Made by a program: the position numbers and the translations under genes. From Kaistia sp. 32K (lineage in GTDB: Bacteria > Pseudomonadota > Alphaproteobacteria > Rhizobiales > Kaistiaceae), in the NCBI RefSeq assembly GCF_016629525.1, contig NZ_AP024269.1, positions 1,984,001 to 2,048,000 on the forward strand: a stretch of 64,000 nt of DNA, read 5' to 3'. Under the pieces are notes generated by a model. It had not been told where the DNA came from, did not search any database, and saw nothing but the letters and a program-made list of their open reading frames with translations. The stretch's first letter is position 1, and each line of letters begins with the position of its first letter. Below, piece by piece: positions 61,286 to 64,000 of the stretch.

Positions 61286-62217
61286 CTCCTGGCAGGTTCG
61301 GAGCGGGCCGGATCGAGATGATGCCGGATCTCGGCGATGTGCTCCGGGCCGATGCCGCAGCAGCCGCCGACGATCGAGGCGCCGGCGTCGATCCAGCGCT
61401 CGGCCCAGACGAGATAGCGCGCCGGCGTGACGTCGGCGCGGATATCGGAGATGCCGGCATAGGGCTCGTCGCTCTCCTCCTCGGCGGCGAAGGCGTTGGC
61501 ATAGACGCCGATCGTCACGTCGGCGCGGCCGGCCGCGTCCAGCGTGGCGCGCGCCTCGCGGATCGCGGCCTCCATCACTTCCGGCTGGCTGCAGTTGAAG
61601 AGGATCGACACCGCGCCGGCGTCGACCGCCTTGCGCACGCCCTCGGTGACGGTCTCGCCGGAACGGAGCTCCGGCGGTCCGGTGCGCCCTGCCTCGTCCT
61701 TCAGCGTGTAGGAAACCCAGATCGGCTTCGGATGGTCGGCAAGCGCCGAGATCGCCGCGAGCGCCTCGACGGTCGAGCTCTGGGTCTCGATCAGCCAGAG
61801 GTCGACATGCGGCGCGAGGCCCTCGACCAGGACGCGGAGGATTTCCGGCGCGCGGGCGGCGTCGAAGCGCTCCGGCCGGTAGGATTCGAACACCGGTGGC
61901 AGCGAGCCGGCGACCTTGACCGGCCGTCCCGCCTGATCCGCCGCCGCGCGGGCGACCCGGCCGGCGAGATCGGAAAGCCGGAGGCCGTCCGTCTCGAAGC
62001 GCGCCGGGCCGATCTGGTGCGGCTTGATCGCATAGGTATTGGTCGTCACGATCTCGGCGCCGCTCTCGATGAACTGCTCGTGCGCGCGCTGCACCAGATG
62101 CGGCGCCTCGATCAGCGCCAGCGCCGACCATTCCGGCAGCTTGAAGGGGGCGCCGATGCGCTCGAGCTGCCGGCCCATGCCGCCGTCGAGCAGGGTGACG
62201 TGTTCATGCGTCGTCAT
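61282..62217 (-). CDS. Homocysteine S-methyltransferase family protein
   Basis: The 311-residue barrel protein begins VTLLDGGMGRQLERIG and has the zinc-thiolate cysteines in FNCSQP (near residue 210) and GGCCGIGPEH near residue 285. Family members transfer methyl groups from S-methylmethionine, betaine or similar donors to homocysteine or other thiols. The donor here cannot be told. AGGA lies ahead of the ATG. A polar amino acid ABC transporter lies upstream on the same strand, a plausible substrate link. Confidence 0.87.
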   Translation of the reverse strand: MTTHEHVTLLDGGMGRQLERIGAPFKLPEWSALALIEAPHLVQRAHEQFIESGAEIVTTNTYAIKPHQIGPARFETDGLRLSDLAGRVARAAADQAGRPVKVAGSLPPVFESYRPERFDAARAPEILRVLVEGLAPHVDLWLIETQSSTVEALAAISALADHPKPIWVSYTLKDEAGRTGPPELRSGETVTEGVRKAVDAGAVSILFNCSQPEVMEAAIREARATLDAAGRADVTIGVYANAFAAEEESDEPYAGISDIRADVTPARYLVWAERWIDAGASIVGGCCGIGPEHIAEIRHHLDPARSEPARS

Positions 62218-62266
62218 GATGGATCGTCCTTGTCAGTGCAGGATCCGCCGCGGCCGAGGCCGCCGG

Positions 62267-63154
62267 TCAGGATCGATGTGCGTTGGCCCTGGCGCCGGGA
62301 TAGCCGCGCCCGAAACGGCGCTCGAGCTTGGCCTGGCAGAACTCGAGGATGATCGACATCATCCAGTAGATCGCCGCCGCCGTGGTCAGCATTTCCATGT
62401 ATTTGTAGGTAGAGCGTCCGTAGGACTGGGCGAGGAAGTTCAGTTCCCAGACGCCCATCAGCGATACCAGCGCCGAATCCTTCAGCATCGAGACGACCTG
62501 TGCGCCGGCCGGCGGAATGATGAAGCGCAGCGCCTGCGGCGCGATCACCTTCCAGGCGATCCGCCAGCGCGGCAGGCCGAGCGACATCGCCGCTTCCCAT
62601 TGCCCGGCGGGAACCGAGCGGACGCCGCTTCGCACGATCTCGGCATTGTAGGCGCCATAGTTCAGCGACAGCGCCAGGATGCCGGAGGTGAGGGGGCCGA
62701 GGATGATGCCGATCTGCGGCAACGCTAGGTAGATCAGCAGCACCTGGATCAGGAGCGGCGTGCCGCGAAACAGCGAGCCATAGAACGTCGCCAGGCCGAA
62801 GAAGAACGGGTTGGACGACATCCGCCCCATCGCCGTGACGAGGCCGAGCATGCCGGCGAAGCCGACGGCGCTCGCCGTGACGAACAGCGTCATGGCGGCG
62901 CCCTGGATCATGCCGGAGGGCGTCAGCCGGATGCCCAGCATGAAGGGAAGCCGCTCCGCGATGGCGCCGCCATCGAGGCCGAACTGCACGAAACCGACGA
63001 TCAGGATGACGAAAAGCCCGGTCCAGACCAGGCCGACCTTGACGCCGAAAAGGCGGTCGCCGGTGAGCCGGGTCGGGATCGCGGACGCAAACGACCCCAG
63101 GGCGAGCCTTAGGCTGCGCCGCTGGGGAAGGTCGCTTCTCAGCTCAAATGTCAT
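62267..63154 (-). CDS. Polar amino acid ABC transporter permease
   Basis: The 295-residue inner-membrane protein has the HisM/GlnP-type inner-membrane fold, with SVPAGQWEAAMSLGLPRWRI (the EAA loop that docks with the ATPase) in the C-terminal half and ALSLNYGAYNAEIVRSGVRS ahead of it. It starts inside the binding-protein gene with an 11-base overlap. The ATPase that would complete the importer is not in the window. Confidence 0.9.
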   Translation of the reverse strand: MTFELRSDLPQRRSLRLALGSFASAIPTRLTGDRLFGVKVGLVWTGLFVILIVGFVQFGLDGGAIAERLPFMLGIRLTPSGMIQGAAMTLFVTASAVGFAGMLGLVTAMGRMSSNPFFFGLATFYGSLFRGTPLLIQVLLIYLALPQIGIILGPLTSGILALSLNYGAYNAEIVRSGVRSVPAGQWEAAMSLGLPRWRIAWKVIAPQALRFIIPPAGAQVVSMLKDSALVSLMGVWELNFLAQSYGRSTYKYMEMLTTAAAIYWMMSIILEFCQAKLERRFGRGYPGARANAHRS

Positions 63155-63965
63155 TGCGCGTGATGTCGGTGCCGAGCCATTTCTCCGAGATGGCCTTCAG
63201 CGTGCCGTCGGCCCGCAGCGCCTCGATGGTCTCGACCACCTTGGCGTTCCATTCGGCGTCGCCCTTGTCGACGGCGATCCAGTTCGGCTCGCCGAACAGG
63301 GGCTCGCCGACGATCTTCAGCGGTGCGCCGGCGTCGATGAGGCCCTTGGCGGTGGCGATGTTGGCGACGATCGCGTCCAGCCGGACGCCCGGGCCAAGCG
63401 CCAGGTTCTGGAAGTTGACCGTCTCGTTCGACGGCACCTTGATCGGGTCGTTGAAGGGGAAGGCGATCGTCTTCTCGCCCGGAATGGTGATGGTCTTGTC
63501 GAGATAGGCCTCGTAGCTCGAGCCCGAGCCGACGCCGACCTGCTTGCCGGAGATGTCGGCGACCGATTTGATCGCCGTCTCGTCCTTGTGGACGATGAGA
63601 ACGGCGGGCGAGCTGTAATACTGGACGATAAAATCGAGAACGGTGGCGCGGTCCGTCGTCGGCGTGATCGAGCAGATGCAGACATCCCAGCGCTTGGCCC
63701 AGCGACCGGCGGTGATCACCTCCCAGCCCGGCACCGAATTGACGACCTTGACGCCGAGCTTGTCGCCGACGGCCTGCGCCACGTCGATGTCGAAGCCGGC
63801 GAGCTGGTTGTCCTTGTCGATGAAGGTGAAGGGCGGATAGTTGTCGACGACGACGTTGTTCAGCACCTTGGTGGACAGCACCCGGTCGAGGGTTTCGCCG
63901 GCCTGCGCCAAACCGGGCGCGAGCAAAAGGGCCGCCGCAAAAGCGAGCGCGGGACGCAATCTCAT
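63144..63965 (-). CDS. Amino acid ABC transporter substrate-binding protein
   Basis: The 273-residue periplasmic protein has a signal peptide ending near LAQA and a PBPb/Lao-type fold: VVDNYPPFTFIDKDNQLAGF, GFDIDVAQAVGDKLGV, and C-terminal EWNAKVVETIEALRADGTLK. It would bind a polar amino acid or similar compound for the permease at 62267. The ATG at 63965 was chosen for its signal-peptide start and TGGAG upstream; a longer frame reaches 63998. Confidence 0.9.
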   Translation of the reverse strand: MRLRPALAFAAALLLAPGLAQAGETLDRVLSTKVLNNVVVDNYPPFTFIDKDNQLAGFDIDVAQAVGDKLGVKVVNSVPGWEVITAGRWAKRWDVCICSITPTTDRATVLDFIVQYYSSPAVLIVHKDETAIKSVADISGKQVGVGSGSSYEAYLDKTITIPGEKTIAFPFNDPIKVPSNETVNFQNLALGPGVRLDAIVANIATAKGLIDAGAPLKIVGEPLFGEPNWIAVDKGDAEWNAKVVETIEALRADGTLKAISEKWLGTDITRNDI

Positions 63966-64000
63966 TTCTTTGGACTCCAGAGCGACCGAAAAGGTCACGG

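Overview
The window is 64 kb of GC-rich chromosomal DNA from an alphaproteobacterium, almost certainly a member of the Hyphomicrobiales (Rhizobiales). The evidence is the protein families present, the order ppiD-trpE-trpG-trpD-trpC-moaC-moeA and tpiA-secG-pyrG-kdsA-eno, a LexA box of the alphaproteobacterial GTTC-N7-GTTC type between uvrA and ssb, and palindromic intergenic repeats of the kind common in rhizobial genomes. A Kaistia-like genus is possible, but I cannot confirm it from sequence alone. I see no phage, insertion sequence, CRISPR array, conjugation gene or replication origin.

Layout. 0-11 kb: two glyoxalase-fold (VOC) proteins, a small lipoprotein, an AlkZ-like winged-helix protein next to a LysE-type exporter, a LOG-family nucleotide hydrolase, a DUF3626 protein, a three-gene sugar ABC importer, and a DUF2092 protein coupled to a small secreted protein. 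11-16 kb: uvrA and ssb diverge around a LexA box, flanked by two repeat-rich spacers. 16-23.5 kb: iron-type alcohol dehydrogenase, an atypical Mug-like glycosylase, a MOSC protein, three tandem family-25 glycosyltransferases, a small alpha/beta-barrel protein, a CHAD protein and a MarC protein. 23.6-32 kb: gyrA, coaD, two cyclophilins, a YddG-like exporter and the queuosine genes queA-tgt. 32-41.7 kb: a second MarC protein, small secreted proteins, an EmrAB-like pump, YnfA, tRNA-Lys(UUU), UDP-glucose dehydrogenase and an EEP-family phosphatase. 41.7-50 kb (minus strand): ppiD, then trpE-trpG-trpD-trpC-GNAT-moaC-moeA. 50-59 kb: tpiA, secG, pyrG, kdsA, an unknown membrane protein, queF, a DUF1835 protein, eno and two very small coupled membrane proteins. 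59-64 kb: agmatine deiminase, a HAD phosphatase, a homocysteine S-methyltransferase family protein, and a polar amino acid ABC permease and binding protein.

How the genes work together. Most are housekeeping genes: DNA repair and topology (uvrA, ssb, gyrA, mug-like, AlkZ-like), tryptophan and molybdopterin synthesis from one long transcription unit, queuosine modification (queA, tgt, queF), central carbon metabolism (tpiA, eno), CTP and KDO synthesis (pyrG, kdsA), and envelope work (secG, ppiD, family-25 transferases, UDP-glucose dehydrogenase).

I did not find a convincing new multi-gene system. The observations most worth checking are the GyrA quinolone-region residue (Phe at the E. coli 87 position), the Mug-like protein without its motif-1 asparagine, the Tgt with most zinc ligands gone, a 98-bp near-identical tract shared by the two cyclophilin genes, the family-25 transferase triplication, a Trp-codon-containing ORF ahead of trpE, the nested and composite palindromic repeats, and the AlkZ-like protein beside an exporter.
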